A DNA stretch of 29,202 nt from an uncultured Clostridium sp. (GTDB lineage: Bacteria > Bacillota > Clostridia > TANB77 > CAG-508), in the NCBI GenBank assembly GCA_900553405.1, contig USDF01000021.1:1-29202 (forward strand). Reading direction: 5' to 3'. The notes below the pieces were generated by a model. The model was given only the letters and a program-made list of their open reading frames with translations, ran no database searches and was not told the origin of the DNA. Below, piece after piece: positions 17,101-23,776 of this stretch. The translations under genes and the position numbers were made by a program. Within the stretch, counting starts at the first letter, position 1. Each line of letters opens with the position of its first letter.

Positions 17101-17345
17101 CAAGAGAAACAGTGTTATTAACAGTAATAGGAATAATACTTGGATTATTTGGTGGATATTTGTTAAATATGTTTATAATAAAAACATGTGAAATAAATGT
17201 AATAAGATTTGGAAAAGAAATAATGCCAATTAGCTATTTATATGCTATTATAATTACAGTAGTATTCACATTAATAGTAAATGTAGTAACATATTTCTCA
17301 TTAAAGAAAATAGACATGATAGAAAGTTTGAAAAGTATAGAGTAA
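14145..17345 (+). CDS. FtsX-family ABC permease with long coiled coil
   Basis: A 1066-residue permease. The ATG at 14145 is preferred over GTG at 14133 because the GGGGAG site at 14128-14133 then has correct spacing. Membrane helix 1 is at about residues 19-41. A large outside domain follows, containing a long Glu/Lys/Gln/Ala-rich coiled coil at about 222-505. Three helices surround the FtsX signature (SLTSMTRMVEEQRVQIGTLKALG, about 540-660). A second helix starts a repeat at about 702-725, then a second outside domain and three helices near 929-1052, with ERIRELATIKVLGFYDKEV as the second FtsX motif. The design is a duplicated FtsX module. The coiled coil would reach through the wall. The substrate is unknown; a role in envelope stress, peptide resistance or wall hydrolase control is possible. 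It pairs with the preceding ATPase. Confidence 0.9.
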   Translation: MKKALIKDSLKEIKNTYKRFISILLMAFLGVGFFAGIRAASPDMIYTLDKRFDENNVYDIEVISTLGLTDEDIKALKEIDKIENVYGEYSEDVLLNYEDTEIVTKVLSLDSVNTVTLLDGRMPESANECLVEEAFCKFKNKNIGDSLTIETEEDSIIKEKEVTIVGTMESPLYISRERDTSKLGSGKVSYNLYLPKESFESKVYTQVYITLKNASKMETSSQEYKNYIQEAKDEVEKIKEQRQNARYEEVRKEAEEKLQEAEEKLEEEKQTAEEKLADAENKITSGESKLISAQNTLNNKKAEAESKFQSAEKQLEEAKNEIDIQEQNMPKQIEEASKQIENLNAQKEDMKNNLNALNTNISNLEKQYQNVLESLKNTNLTQEQITNLQIEKASLEAAIENLNANKKQVEAGIKQIENGISTIDIKLQEGKEKLKQAKEEIAKQEETLSASREQANAEFKTAQQKINTSKKELEEGKEELNKNRNEYNDKIKEAEKKLSDSREEIDKIDHPTWYILDRESNTGYSNYVQDSKSIENLGKVFPIVFFVIATLISLTSMTRMVEEQRVQIGTLKALGYNKMQIAMKYLLYAGIACIVGGILGMLVGFQLLPRIILMMYNMMYSLPDLVIKFNWYYAILGLGLASICIIGATLYTVLSSLGETPSELMRPKAPKPGKRVLLEKIPFIWKHLKFNQKVTVRNIFRYKKRFLMTIIGIAGCTALILTGFGIKDAISAIIPSQYQKIYHYDMQISLKNSAENESVQEFIQELEKKEEVSKVVETYMTSGTLINGEKEEDIQIIVPKDEKIENVIQLIDTNKKEKIQLEEGKIAITDKVAQLLNVKQGDKITLKDNDNNQKEFEISNIVENYIYHYVYMPKGLYEETYGEYKTNVLYVQNSVKDEEQEKEMAKELLKDENVNAVALNSNMESLMKDMMNSLNYVVVILIISAGLLAFVVLYNLSNVNISERIRELATIKVLGFYDKEVYDYVTRETVLLTVIGIILGLFGGYLLNMFIIKTCEINVIRFGKEIMPISYLYAIIITVVFTLIVNVVTYFSLKKIDMIESLKSIE

Positions 17346-17354
17346 CTGTTTTTA

Positions 17355-17469
17355 GGGTACCCATTAGGGACGTTTCCTTTCGGTGCCATAAAGTACCTTT
17401 TGGCACATTCAACATTATTCATCATCAATAAGAGTATATATATTAAATAAGTATCCAAAAGGAAACGTC
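17355..17469. repeat. GGGACG-type inverted-repeat element
   Basis: The 15-base segment GACGTTTCCTTTCGG at 17369-17383 recurs inverted with one mismatch at 17455-17469. Between them GTGCCA (17383-17388) and TGGCAC (17401-17406) form an inner hairpin, and GGGTACCC at 17355-17362 is a palindrome. The AGGGACG core links it to the 29-nt palindromes at 10991 and 18596. It fills most of the gap between the permease and rpiA and looks like a non-coding mobile or REP-type remnant. Confidence 0.55.
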
Positions 17470-17493
17470 AAAAAAGGAGCATAGGAGGAAAAA

Positions 17494-18168
17494 ATGCAAG
17501 AATTTGATTGGAAAAATAATGTAAGTAATAAAGAAGAAAAGATAAGGTTAGCCAAAAGAATGGCTACAAGAGTAAAAGATGGAGAAGTAATAGGTTTTGG
17601 TTCAGGTAGTACATCATACCAAACAGTACTAGAGATAGATAAAAAAGTAAAAGAAGAAAATTTACAAATAAAAGCTATTCCTACTTCAAAGATTATTGAG
17701 GATTTATGCAATGAATTAAATATTGAAACTACTACATTAGAAAAAAATAAGCCAGATTGGTGCTTTGACGGAGCAGATGAAATTGATTCTCACAATTGGC
17801 TTATAAAAGGAATGGGAGCAGCATTATATAAAGAAAAATTAAATATAAAAAGTTCAAATGAGAATTATATATTAGTAGATAATTCAAAATTTGTAGAAAG
17901 ACTTGGAGAAAAACATCCTGTTCCAATAGAAGTAAAACAGGATAAAGTAGAAGAAGTAAAGGATAATTTATTAAAGCTAGATGTAGAAAAAGTAGAATTG
18001 AGAATGTCAAACAATGAAGATAAACCACTTATAACAGATAACGAAAATTTTATAATTCATGCTTGGTTTAATAAAATAGAAGCAGATTTAGAAAATAAAT
18101 TATTACAAATAGATGGCGTAGTAGAGAGTGGGCTATTTATAGGTTATGATATAATTGTAGTGAAATAA
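17494..18168 (+). CDS. rpiA: Ribose-5-phosphate isomerase A
   Basis: A 224-residue RpiA that interconverts ribose-5-phosphate and ribulose-5-phosphate in the pentose phosphate pathway. Motifs are GFGSGST at residues 34-40 (phosphate binding), DGADEID at 92-98 (catalytic Asp), KGMGAALYKEK at 105-115 and VDNSKFVERLG followed by PVPIEV. The usual KGGGAA motif here reads KGMGAA, a small deviation beside the active site, while the lysine is kept. AGGAGG at 17484-17489 supports the ATG. The gene is bounded by the repeat element upstream and a two-way terminator downstream. Confidence 0.94.
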   Translation: MQEFDWKNNVSNKEEKIRLAKRMATRVKDGEVIGFGSGSTSYQTVLEIDKKVKEENLQIKAIPTSKIIEDLCNELNIETTTLEKNKPDWCFDGADEIDSHNWLIKGMGAALYKEKLNIKSSNENYILVDNSKFVERLGEKHPVPIEVKQDKVEEVKDNLLKLDVEKVELRMSNNEDKPLITDNENFIIHAWFNKIEADLENKLLQIDGVVESGLFIGYDIIVVK

Positions 18169-18174
18169 AAAGAG

Positions 18175-18204
18175 GAGCAACTTCTACTTAGAAGTTGCTC
18201 TTTT
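18175..18204. terminator. Bidirectional terminator between rpiA and the SpoIIID-like gene
   Basis: A perfect 11-bp stem pairs GAGCAACTTCT (18175-18185) with AGAAGTTGCTC (18190-18200) around a four-base loop. TTTT follows on the plus strand, and on the reverse strand the stem is followed by CTCTTTTTATTT. The last codons and the stop of the reverse-strand gene are inside the stem-loop. Confidence 0.88.
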
Positions 18205-18483
18205 GCGAGACATATTGTATTTTGTGATATTTTTAGCCTTGTGTTCTTTAGCGAGCCTAGCTAAAGTTTTTTTAACATCAATATACTTTTGTTGTAGTTC
18301 CTTTTGGTTAGACAAATTTCCATAAAAAGCACAAGAACCCAAACAATTAATATCGCGTTCTATGGTAGTTTCTCCTACTTTAAATTCTTCAGCTGCTTCT
18401 GCTACAGAATGACCATTATCCTCTAAAATAAAGTCGGCAACAGAAATTGCCCGTGGTAAATTAGAATTACATTGCATCGACAT
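18184..18483 (-). CDS. SpoIIID-like helix-turn-helix protein
   Basis: A 99-residue protein. Residues about 10-45 (RAISVADFILEDNGHSVAEAAEEFKVGETTIERDI) align with the SpoIIID DNA-binding domain, with the same spacing of the A..F.V...T...D helix-turn-helix core, followed by a helical C-terminus (YIDVKKTLARLAKEHKAKNITKYN). SpoIIID regulates mother-cell genes during sporulation. The canonical RHLRGGEAT tail is missing, so this is a divergent paralogue rather than SpoIIID itself. AAGGAGG (complement of 18493-18499) supports the start. It has a consensus promoter and a palindrome in the leader, so self-regulation is possible. The stop codon TAG lies inside the terminator hairpin. It reads against rpiA. 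Confidence 0.6.
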   Translation of the reverse strand: MSMQCNSNLPRAISVADFILEDNGHSVAEAAEEFKVGETTIERDINCLGSCAFYGNLSNQKELQQKYIDVKKTLARLAKEHKAKNITKYNMSRKRATSK

Positions 18484-18505
18484 AATATTGTCCTCCTTAT
18501 TATTA

Positions 18506-18519
18506 TAGCTCTTGAGCTA
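18506..18519. promoter_or_regulatory. Palindrome in the SpoIIID-like gene leader
   Basis: TAGCTC-TT-GAGCTA is a perfect inverted repeat lying between the -10 element and the ribosome binding site of the reverse-strand gene, where a repressor would block transcription. A protein partner is not known. Confidence 0.4.
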
Positions 18520-18530
18520 ATCTAAAGAAT

Positions 18531-18559
18531 ATTATACAATAATAAACATAAAATGTCAA
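18531..18559 (-). promoter_or_regulatory. Consensus promoter of the SpoIIID-like gene
   Basis: On the reverse strand TTGACA (18554-18559) and TATAAT (18531-18536) are both perfect with a 17-base spacer, pointing to vegetative sigma-A expression rather than a sporulation sigma factor. Confidence 0.85.
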
Positions 18560-18595
18560 AAATGTTGAAAAAAAGTGTTTTTTATGACAATTTTT

Positions 18596-18624
18596 GTGGC
18601 AAAAAGGGACGGCCCTATTGCCAC
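18596..18624. repeat. 29-nt GGGACG palindrome, copy 2
   Basis: A near-perfect palindrome with arms GTGGCA/TGCCAC and AGGG/CCCT around ACGG. It has the same length and core as the copy at 10991-11019. It contains the stop codon and last two codons of the adjacent sspH gene on the reverse strand and may act as its terminator hairpin. Confidence 0.7.
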
Positions 18625-18788
18625 TCTTTTAAATCTTCAATATTGACATTTTCTACTTCATTAAGATTCATAAATCCAATAGTTGCTTTATCGTTATTTA
18701 ATTCTTGAATCCAAACAGGTTCATTATTATAAAAAACATCACAAATTTCTTTATTATTTACAATTTCAAATGCTCTCTTACTATTCAT
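18615..18788 (-). CDS. sspH: H-type small acid-soluble spore protein
   Basis: A 57-residue protein starting MNSKRAFEIVNNKEICDV, with NNEPVWIQ and a C-terminus VNIEDLKEWQ. This matches the SspH family (MNxxRAKEIVESPxxxxVxYNGxPVxIQ...), whose members are made in the forespore and are minor spore-core proteins. The start at 18788 was chosen over one further upstream because it restores the family N-terminus and has a GAAAGGAAT site just ahead. The last residues WQ and the stop codon lie in a 29-nt repeat, so the original C-terminus may have been replaced. No clear sigma-G promoter could be picked by eye. Confidence 0.82.
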   Translation of the reverse strand: MNSKRAFEIVNNKEICDVFYNNEPVWIQELNNDKATIGFMNLNEVENVNIEDLKEWQ

Positions 18789-18910
18789 AAAATCATTCCT
18801 TTCTAAATAGACTAATTCACATACATAATAATGAAAAAAATTCAAATTAGTTATGTGCATTTTATCTTTTTACCAGTATATACAAGCTGTATTTAAAATA
18901 TTCAAATATG

Positions 18911-18939
18911 TTTACAAATCATCAAAAATATAGTATGCT
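18911..18939 (+). promoter_or_regulatory. Possible ymdB promoter
   Basis: TTTACA at 18911-18916 and TATGCT at 18934-18939 with a 17-base spacer, about 30 bases before the start codon. Confidence 0.5.
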
Positions 18940-18969
18940 ATTTATAGTAAAAAGAAGGAAGGCGATAAA

Positions 18970-19743
18970 ATGAGAGTATTAGCAGTAGGAGATTTAGTAG
19001 GAGAAAGTGGAGTAAGAAAGTTAAAAGAAGTTTTGCCTAAATTAAGGCAAGAAGCAAAAATAGATTTTGTAATTGTAAATGCAGAAAACTCAGCAGGAGG
19101 AATGGGAATAACAACAGCTATTTTTAATGACTTAAAAAGATTAAATGTAAATGCAATTACTATGGGAAATCATACATGGGGTAAAAAAGATATATTTACA
19201 TTTATAGATGATGATTTAATAAATAGACCAGCAAATTATTCAAGAGGAGTTGTGGGAAAAGGTTACCACATATATAGTCAAAACGGAAAAAATATATGTG
19301 TAGTTAATTTAATAGGAAGAACAGACATGGGAGTTCAATCAGATAACCCATTTTCTAAAATGGAAGATATATTAAATGAAGTAAAAGGAAAAGCAAATAT
19401 AATAATTGTAGATTTCCACGCAGAAGCAACAGCAGAAAAGATAGCAATGAAACATTTTTTAGATGGGAAAGTTACAGCAATATTTGGAACTCATACACAT
19501 GTACAAACAGCAGATGAAGAAGTAACTTCAAAAGGAACAGCATATATTACAGATATTGGAATGACTGGACCAAAAAATTCTGTAATAGGAATGGATATAG
19601 ATGCATCTGTAAAGAGATTTGTAACATCACTTCCAGAAAGATATAAATTGGCAGAGGGAAGTTGTATTCTTAATGGCTGTATAATAGAAATAAATGACGA
19701 AAATTGTCGAGCTGTATCAGTAGAAAGAGTAAATATAAAATAA
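18970..19743 (+). CDS. ymdB: YmdB-family metallophosphoesterase
   Basis: A 257-residue enzyme of the YmdB (TIGR00282) family. All expected metal ligands are present: D8 in VGDLVG, E39-N40 in NAENSAGG, N67-H68 in MGNHTWG, H150 in DFHAEAT, and H175 and H177 in GTHTHVQT. In Bacillus YmdB hydrolyses cyclic nucleotides such as 2',3'-cAMP and affects biofilm and motility decisions. AAGGAAGG at 18954-18961 supports the ATG. spoVS follows after 130 bases, as in Bacillus, where the order is rny-ymdB-spoVS. Here RNase Y does not precede ymdB, so that gene has moved or been separated by the sspH region. Confidence 0.94.
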   Translation: MRVLAVGDLVGESGVRKLKEVLPKLRQEAKIDFVIVNAENSAGGMGITTAIFNDLKRLNVNAITMGNHTWGKKDIFTFIDDDLINRPANYSRGVVGKGYHIYSQNGKNICVVNLIGRTDMGVQSDNPFSKMEDILNEVKGKANIIIVDFHAEATAEKIAMKHFLDGKVTAIFGTHTHVQTADEEVTSKGTAYITDIGMTGPKNSVIGMDIDASVKRFVTSLPERYKLAEGSCILNGCIIEINDENCRAVSVERVNIK

Positions 19744-19873
19744 ATGGCGAAAAATAGCAAAATTAAAAGAAAAGTTTTTCCATTTTTTACCAAAAACTAC
19801 TAGACATTTTGAAATTTTTATATTATAACTATACCTGTAATTCAAATAAAAATAAAATTATAGGAGGCAAAAA

Positions 19874-20137
19874 ATGGAAGTTTTAAAAATTTCATCAAAA
19901 TCAAACCCAAATTCAGTAGCAGGAGCTATAGCAGGTTTGGTAAAAGAAGAAAACAAAGCAGAAATGCAAGCAATTGGAGCAGGAGCATTAAATCAAGCAG
20001 TAAAGGCGGTAGCTATAGCTAGAGGTTTTGTGGCACCAGCAGGAGTGGATTTAGTATGTATACCAGCATTTGCAGAAGTTGAGGTTGAAGGAGAAGACAG
20101 AACTGGTATAAAAATTATTGTAGAGTCAAGAAAATAA
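19874..20137 (+). CDS. spoVS: Stage V sporulation protein S
   Basis: An 87-residue SpoVS with the highly conserved run EVLKISSKSNPNSVAGAIAG, the central GAGALNQAVKAVAIARGFV and the C-terminal GIKIIVESRK. SpoVS is a small Alba-like nucleic-acid-binding protein needed for late sporulation in Bacillus, though homologues also occur in non-spore-formers. AGGAGG at 19862-19867 supports the start. A TAGACA/TATAAC pair with 17-base spacing near 19802-19830 could be its own promoter. A terminator follows directly. Confidence 0.96.
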   Translation: MEVLKISSKSNPNSVAGAIAGLVKEENKAEMQAIGAGALNQAVKAVAIARGFVAPAGVDLVCIPAFAEVEVEGEDRTGIKIIVESRK

Positions 20138-20152
20138 TAAAAAAGTATTTAA

Positions 20153-20199
20153 ATTTGCATTTAGAGTTTTTAAAATTCTAAATGCAAATCTAGATTTTT
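20153..20199 (+). terminator. Terminator after spoVS
   Basis: A perfect 13-bp stem pairs ATTTGCATTTAGA (20153-20165) with TCTAAATGCAAAT (20177-20189). A TTTTTT run follows a few bases later. Confidence 0.8.
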
Positions 20200-20265
20200 T
20201 AAATCATATATAATTTTTTAATCTTAATTATTTCCAAAATAAACAAAATAAAAATTGAATAAATA

Positions 20266-20294
20266 TTGCAAAAAAAGATAATATCTTATATGAT
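20266..20294 (+). promoter_or_regulatory. Promoter of the OppA-like gene
   Basis: TTGCAA at 20266-20271 and TATGAT at 20289-20294, spacer 17, about 24 bases before the start codon. Confidence 0.55.
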
Positions 20295-20317
20295 AAAGAA
20301 AAAATAAGAGGTGAATT

Positions 20318-21904
20318 ATGAAATCAAATTTCTTTAAATATATCTTTATTATATTTGTTGTAGTTATTGTTATTTTTGCTATCTATATGATTTATTTTAA
20401 AAAAGAGGACAAGCAAAATAACATAGAAGAAAATGTTGTAGAAGAAACTACAGAGATTAAAGATTTAAGACTTGGAATCTCAAACTACGATACAATAAAT
20501 CCTTTAATTTCAAATAATAAAGAAGTTTTAAATATAGGAAAACTTATATTTGAACCATTAATGAATGTAACAGAAGACTACAAATTAGAAATGTGTTTAG
20601 CTACAGAATGTTCAAAAACATCTGATACAACGTATGTTGTAAAAATAGATAATAATAAAAAATGGCATGATGGAAGTCCATTAATAGCTAAAGATATCCA
20701 ATTTACAATAGATAGATTAAAAGAAGGAAAATCTATCTATTCATATAATGTTGAAAAAGTCATAAGTGTAGAAATTTTAGATGCAAGTACAGTAAAAATT
20801 AACTTAAGTGAAGAAGTACCATTTTTTGAATATAATCTTACATTTCCTATTATGCCAAACAATTACTATTTAGGAGAAGATTTTTATGAATCAGCTAAAA
20901 CTCCTCAGGGAACAGGAATGTATAAAATATCTAAGATAGATAGTTCATATATTGTACTTGAAAAAAACACGAAATGGTGGAATATAAAAAATAAAGACTC
21001 AAAAATTGAAAAAATATATATAAAACAATATAGTGAAGTTGGTGAATTATATAATAGCTTTAAATTAGGTAATGTAGATATATTTACAACAGAAAATGAA
21101 AATTTAGAGCAATATATAGGAACAATAGGATATGCAAATATACAAGTAAAAGCAAGAGAATTTGATTATCTAGCATTTAATTGCCAAAATGCAATATTAG
21201 AAGATTCAAATGTAAGAAAGGCAATTAATTATGCAATAGATAAAACTAATATATTATCTAGCATATATAATAACCAGGGTTATGTAGCAGAATTTCCTTT
21301 AGATTATGGAAATTATTTATATACTAGAGATGCAAATAGTTTAGGATATAATCCTGAGCAGTCTAAAAAAATATTACAAGAAAATGGATGGGAATATAAA
21401 AATAAACGTTGGCAAAAAACAGAAAACTATAAGACAAAAAGATTAAACCTTACACTTACTGTTAATAGTACAAATATAAAAAGAGTAGCAGTTGCAGAAA
21501 ATATAAAGAATCAGCTACAAGATATAGGAATAAATGTGACTATACAAAAAGTATCAGATAGTAAATATAAACAAATATTAGAAAATAAAAGTTATGAAAT
21601 GATATTAACAGGTGTTTACAATTCATATAGTCCAGATTTAACATCGTTTTTTGGAGAAAATAATTTACAAAATTATTCTAATAATGAGATAAATGAAATA
21701 TTGTCACAAATAAAAAATATAAAAGAAGAGCAAACATTAAAACAAAAATATGAAAGAATAGCAAATATATTTTTTGATGAACAACCATTTATTGGAATAT
21801 ATCGAGGAAGAGCTAACATAGTTAAAAATCAAAATCTAGCTGGCGAAATAAAAGGAAACAATTACTTTAGCTATTATGGATTAGAAAATTGGTATAGAAT
21901 ATAG
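20318..21904 (+). CDS. OppA-like extracellular solute-binding protein, membrane anchored
   Basis: A 528-residue family 5 solute-binding protein of the peptide/nickel type (SBP_bac_5). Landmarks are LISNNKEVLNIGKLIFEPL, KKWHDGSPLIAKDIQFTIDRL, FDYLAFNCQNAILEDSNVRKAINYAID and YNPEQSKKIL. The N-terminus is one hydrophobic helix (about residues 7-27) without a lipobox cysteine, so it is anchored by the helix rather than by lipid. Lys/Glu-rich residues 29-48 link it to the binding domain. No permease or ATPase genes lie beside it, so it is an orphan component that either serves a transporter elsewhere or acts as a sensor. AAGAGGTG at 20306-20313 supports the start. Confidence 0.88.
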   Translation: MKSNFFKYIFIIFVVVIVIFAIYMIYFKKEDKQNNIEENVVEETTEIKDLRLGISNYDTINPLISNNKEVLNIGKLIFEPLMNVTEDYKLEMCLATECSKTSDTTYVVKIDNNKKWHDGSPLIAKDIQFTIDRLKEGKSIYSYNVEKVISVEILDASTVKINLSEEVPFFEYNLTFPIMPNNYYLGEDFYESAKTPQGTGMYKISKIDSSYIVLEKNTKWWNIKNKDSKIEKIYIKQYSEVGELYNSFKLGNVDIFTTENENLEQYIGTIGYANIQVKAREFDYLAFNCQNAILEDSNVRKAINYAIDKTNILSSIYNNQGYVAEFPLDYGNYLYTRDANSLGYNPEQSKKILQENGWEYKNKRWQKTENYKTKRLNLTLTVNSTNIKRVAVAENIKNQLQDIGINVTIQKVSDSKYKQILENKSYEMILTGVYNSYSPDLTSFFGENNLQNYSNNEINEILSQIKNIKEEQTLKQKYERIANIFFDEQPFIGIYRGRANIVKNQNLAGEIKGNNYFSYYGLENWYRI

Positions 21905-21992
21905 AAATAAATACTAAATTTCGATTCCAGTATAAGTTTTGAATATGCATAAATGCACATATAAAAATAAAATAAAAAAATTAAAAAAATAC

Positions 21993-22020
21993 TTGACAAA
22001 AAAATATCTTAGTATATAAT
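21993..22020 (+). promoter_or_regulatory. recA promoter
   Basis: TTGACA at 21993-21998 and TATAAT at 22015-22020, both perfect, with a 16-base spacer. Confidence 0.85.
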
Positions 22021-22025
22021 AAATA

Positions 22026-22039
22026 CAAACAAGCGTTTG
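22026..22039. promoter_or_regulatory. Candidate LexA (SOS) box at recA
   Basis: CAAACAAGCGTTTG is a palindrome that fits the Bacillus SOS consensus CGAACRNRYGTTYG at every position except the second. It lies six bases after the -10, over the expected transcription start, where LexA binding would block recA expression. Confidence 0.65.
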
Positions 22040-22065
22040 AAAAGAACGAATTAGGAGGAAAAACA

Positions 22066-23112
22066 ATGGAAAAAGAAAATTCAGAGAAAATGAGAGCATT
22101 AGAAGCTGCATTAGGACAAATAGAAAAACAATTTGGAAAAGGTTCTGTAATGAAACTAGGAGATTTCCAAGCAATGAATGTAGAAGCTATACCAACAGGA
22201 GCATTAAGCTTAGATATAGCATTAGGAATAGGAGGAATTCCTAGAGGAAGAATAATAGAAGTATATGGTCCAGAATCTTCTGGAAAAACAACATTAGCAT
22301 TACATATGATTGCAGAAGCACAAAAATTAGGTGGAGAAGCAGCATTTATAGATGCAGAGCATGCTTTAGACCCCGTATATGCTAAACATTTAGGTGTAGA
22401 TATAGATAACTTAATAGTATCTCAACCAGATACAGGTGAACAAGCATTAGAAATAGCAGAAGCATTAGTTAGAAGTGGAGCATTAGATGTTATAGTTATA
22501 GACTCTGTTGCAGCACTAGTGCCAAAAGCAGAAATAGATGGAGATATGGGAGATTCACACATTGGTCTTCAAGCAAGACTTATGTCACAAGCATTAAGAA
22601 AATTAGCAGGTGCTATAAATAAATCAAAATCAGTTATTATATTTATAAACCAATTAAGAGAAAAAGTAGGAGTTATGTTTGGTAACCCTGAAACAACAGC
22701 TGGTGGTAGAGCATTAAAATATTATGCATCAGTTCGTTTAGATATTAGAAAAGTAGAAAATATTAAACAAGACGGAGAAGTAGTAGGAAACCGTGCAAGA
22801 GTTAAAGTCGTAAAAAATAAAGTTGCTCCACCATTTAGAGAGGCAGAATTCGATATAGTATATGGAAAAGGTATTTCAAAAGAAGGAAATATATTAGATA
22901 TAGCTGTTAATCTAGATATAATAGAAAAGAGCGGTTCTTGGTTTAGCTACAATGGAGAAAGAATTGGGCAAGGTAGAGAAAATGTTAAAAAATATTTACA
23001 AGACAATCCAGAAATAGCTAAAGAAATAGAAGAAAAAATAAGAGCAAACTTTAATGAAGCTTTTGAAAAAAGCTTAGGTGAAGAAACAGAAAAAGACGAA
23101 GATGAAGAATAA
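22066..23112 (+). CDS. recA: RecA recombinase
   Basis: A 348-residue RecA. The Walker A is GPESSGKTT at residues 68-76, the Walker B region is DVIVIDSVAALVPKAEI, loop L1 is around GDMGDSHIG, and L2 and the filament motif are in INQLREKVGVMFGNPETT. It has the usual acidic C-terminal tail (EETEKDEDEE). RecA forms filaments on single-stranded DNA for strand exchange and triggers LexA self-cleavage. AGGAGG at 22053-22058 supports the start. A terminator separates it from recX, so recX is expected at lower levels by read-through, as in other bacteria. Confidence 0.98.
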   Translation: MEKENSEKMRALEAALGQIEKQFGKGSVMKLGDFQAMNVEAIPTGALSLDIALGIGGIPRGRIIEVYGPESSGKTTLALHMIAEAQKLGGEAAFIDAEHALDPVYAKHLGVDIDNLIVSQPDTGEQALEIAEALVRSGALDVIVIDSVAALVPKAEIDGDMGDSHIGLQARLMSQALRKLAGAINKSKSVIIFINQLREKVGVMFGNPETTAGGRALKYYASVRLDIRKVENIKQDGEVVGNRARVKVVKNKVAPPFREAEFDIVYGKGISKEGNILDIAVNLDIIEKSGSWFSYNGERIGQGRENVKKYLQDNPEIAKEIEEKIRANFNEAFEKSLGEETEKDEDEE

Positions 23113-23157
23113 GATGTAACAAAATAACAATAGTGAGAGGTCATTATCTGTTTGAAG

Positions 23158-23195
23158 CAAAATAGCAAGAATTATCTTGCTATTTTTGTTTTTTT
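23158..23195 (+). terminator. Attenuating terminator between recA and recX
   Basis: CAAAATAGCAAG (23158-23169) pairs with CTTGCTATTTTTG (23176-23188) around AATTAT, followed by a T-rich run to 23195. Confidence 0.85.
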
Positions 23196-23232
23196 GTAGT
23201 AGAATGTGAAAAAAGTAGTAAGGAAGAAATAT

Positions 23233-23685
23233 ATGTATACCATAGAAGAATATGATAAAGAAAAAACTAAAGTATTAAAATATGTAATATATAAAAAAAG
23301 AACTATTAGAGAGATAAAGACAAAGTTTAAAACACTAATAGATGAAAATATGTTGGAAGATATAATAGAAGAATTAAAAGAAAATGGATATATTAGTGAT
23401 GAAAATTATATAAAAAGAGCAGTTAGTGAATATATGGCACTTAAAAATCTTTCTATAAAAGAAATAAAATATAAGTTAATATCAAAAGGAATATCAAATT
23501 CTATGGTAGAAGAATATGTTTCAGAAAATCTTGAAGAATTAGAAGATTATGAACAAAAATCAGCAGATAATATTGTACTAAAAAAGATTGCAAGTATGGA
23601 TGAAACAGAAATAAAAGGATACTTACTAAAAAAAGGATATAGAGAAGAAAGCATAAAAAATGCAATGCAAAAGATAGAGGAATAA
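23233..23685 (+). CDS. recX: RecX regulatory protein
   Basis: A 150-residue RecX, a helical-repeat protein that binds RecA filaments and limits their activity. Typical segments are KVLKYVIYKKRTIREIKTKF, IIEELKENGYISDENYIKRAV, IKEIKYKLISKGIS and GYLLKKGYREESI, giving about three of the three-helix repeats. The ATG at 23233 has AAGGAAG at 23220-23226 six bases upstream. A GTG at 23206 in the same frame would add nine residues but lacks a ribosome binding site and abuts the terminator T run. Location right after recA supports the call. Confidence 0.88.
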   Translation: MYTIEEYDKEKTKVLKYVIYKKRTIREIKTKFKTLIDENMLEDIIEELKENGYISDENYIKRAVSEYMALKNLSIKEIKYKLISKGISNSMVEEYVSENLEELEDYEQKSADNIVLKKIASMDETEIKGYLLKKGYREESIKNAMQKIEE

Positions 23686-23776
23686 AGCATAAAACAAATA
23701 AAGTATAAATATAGACATGAAAAAATAAAAAAATGAAAAAAGTTAATAATTAAGCCAAAAGAAATGGGGATAAAAA

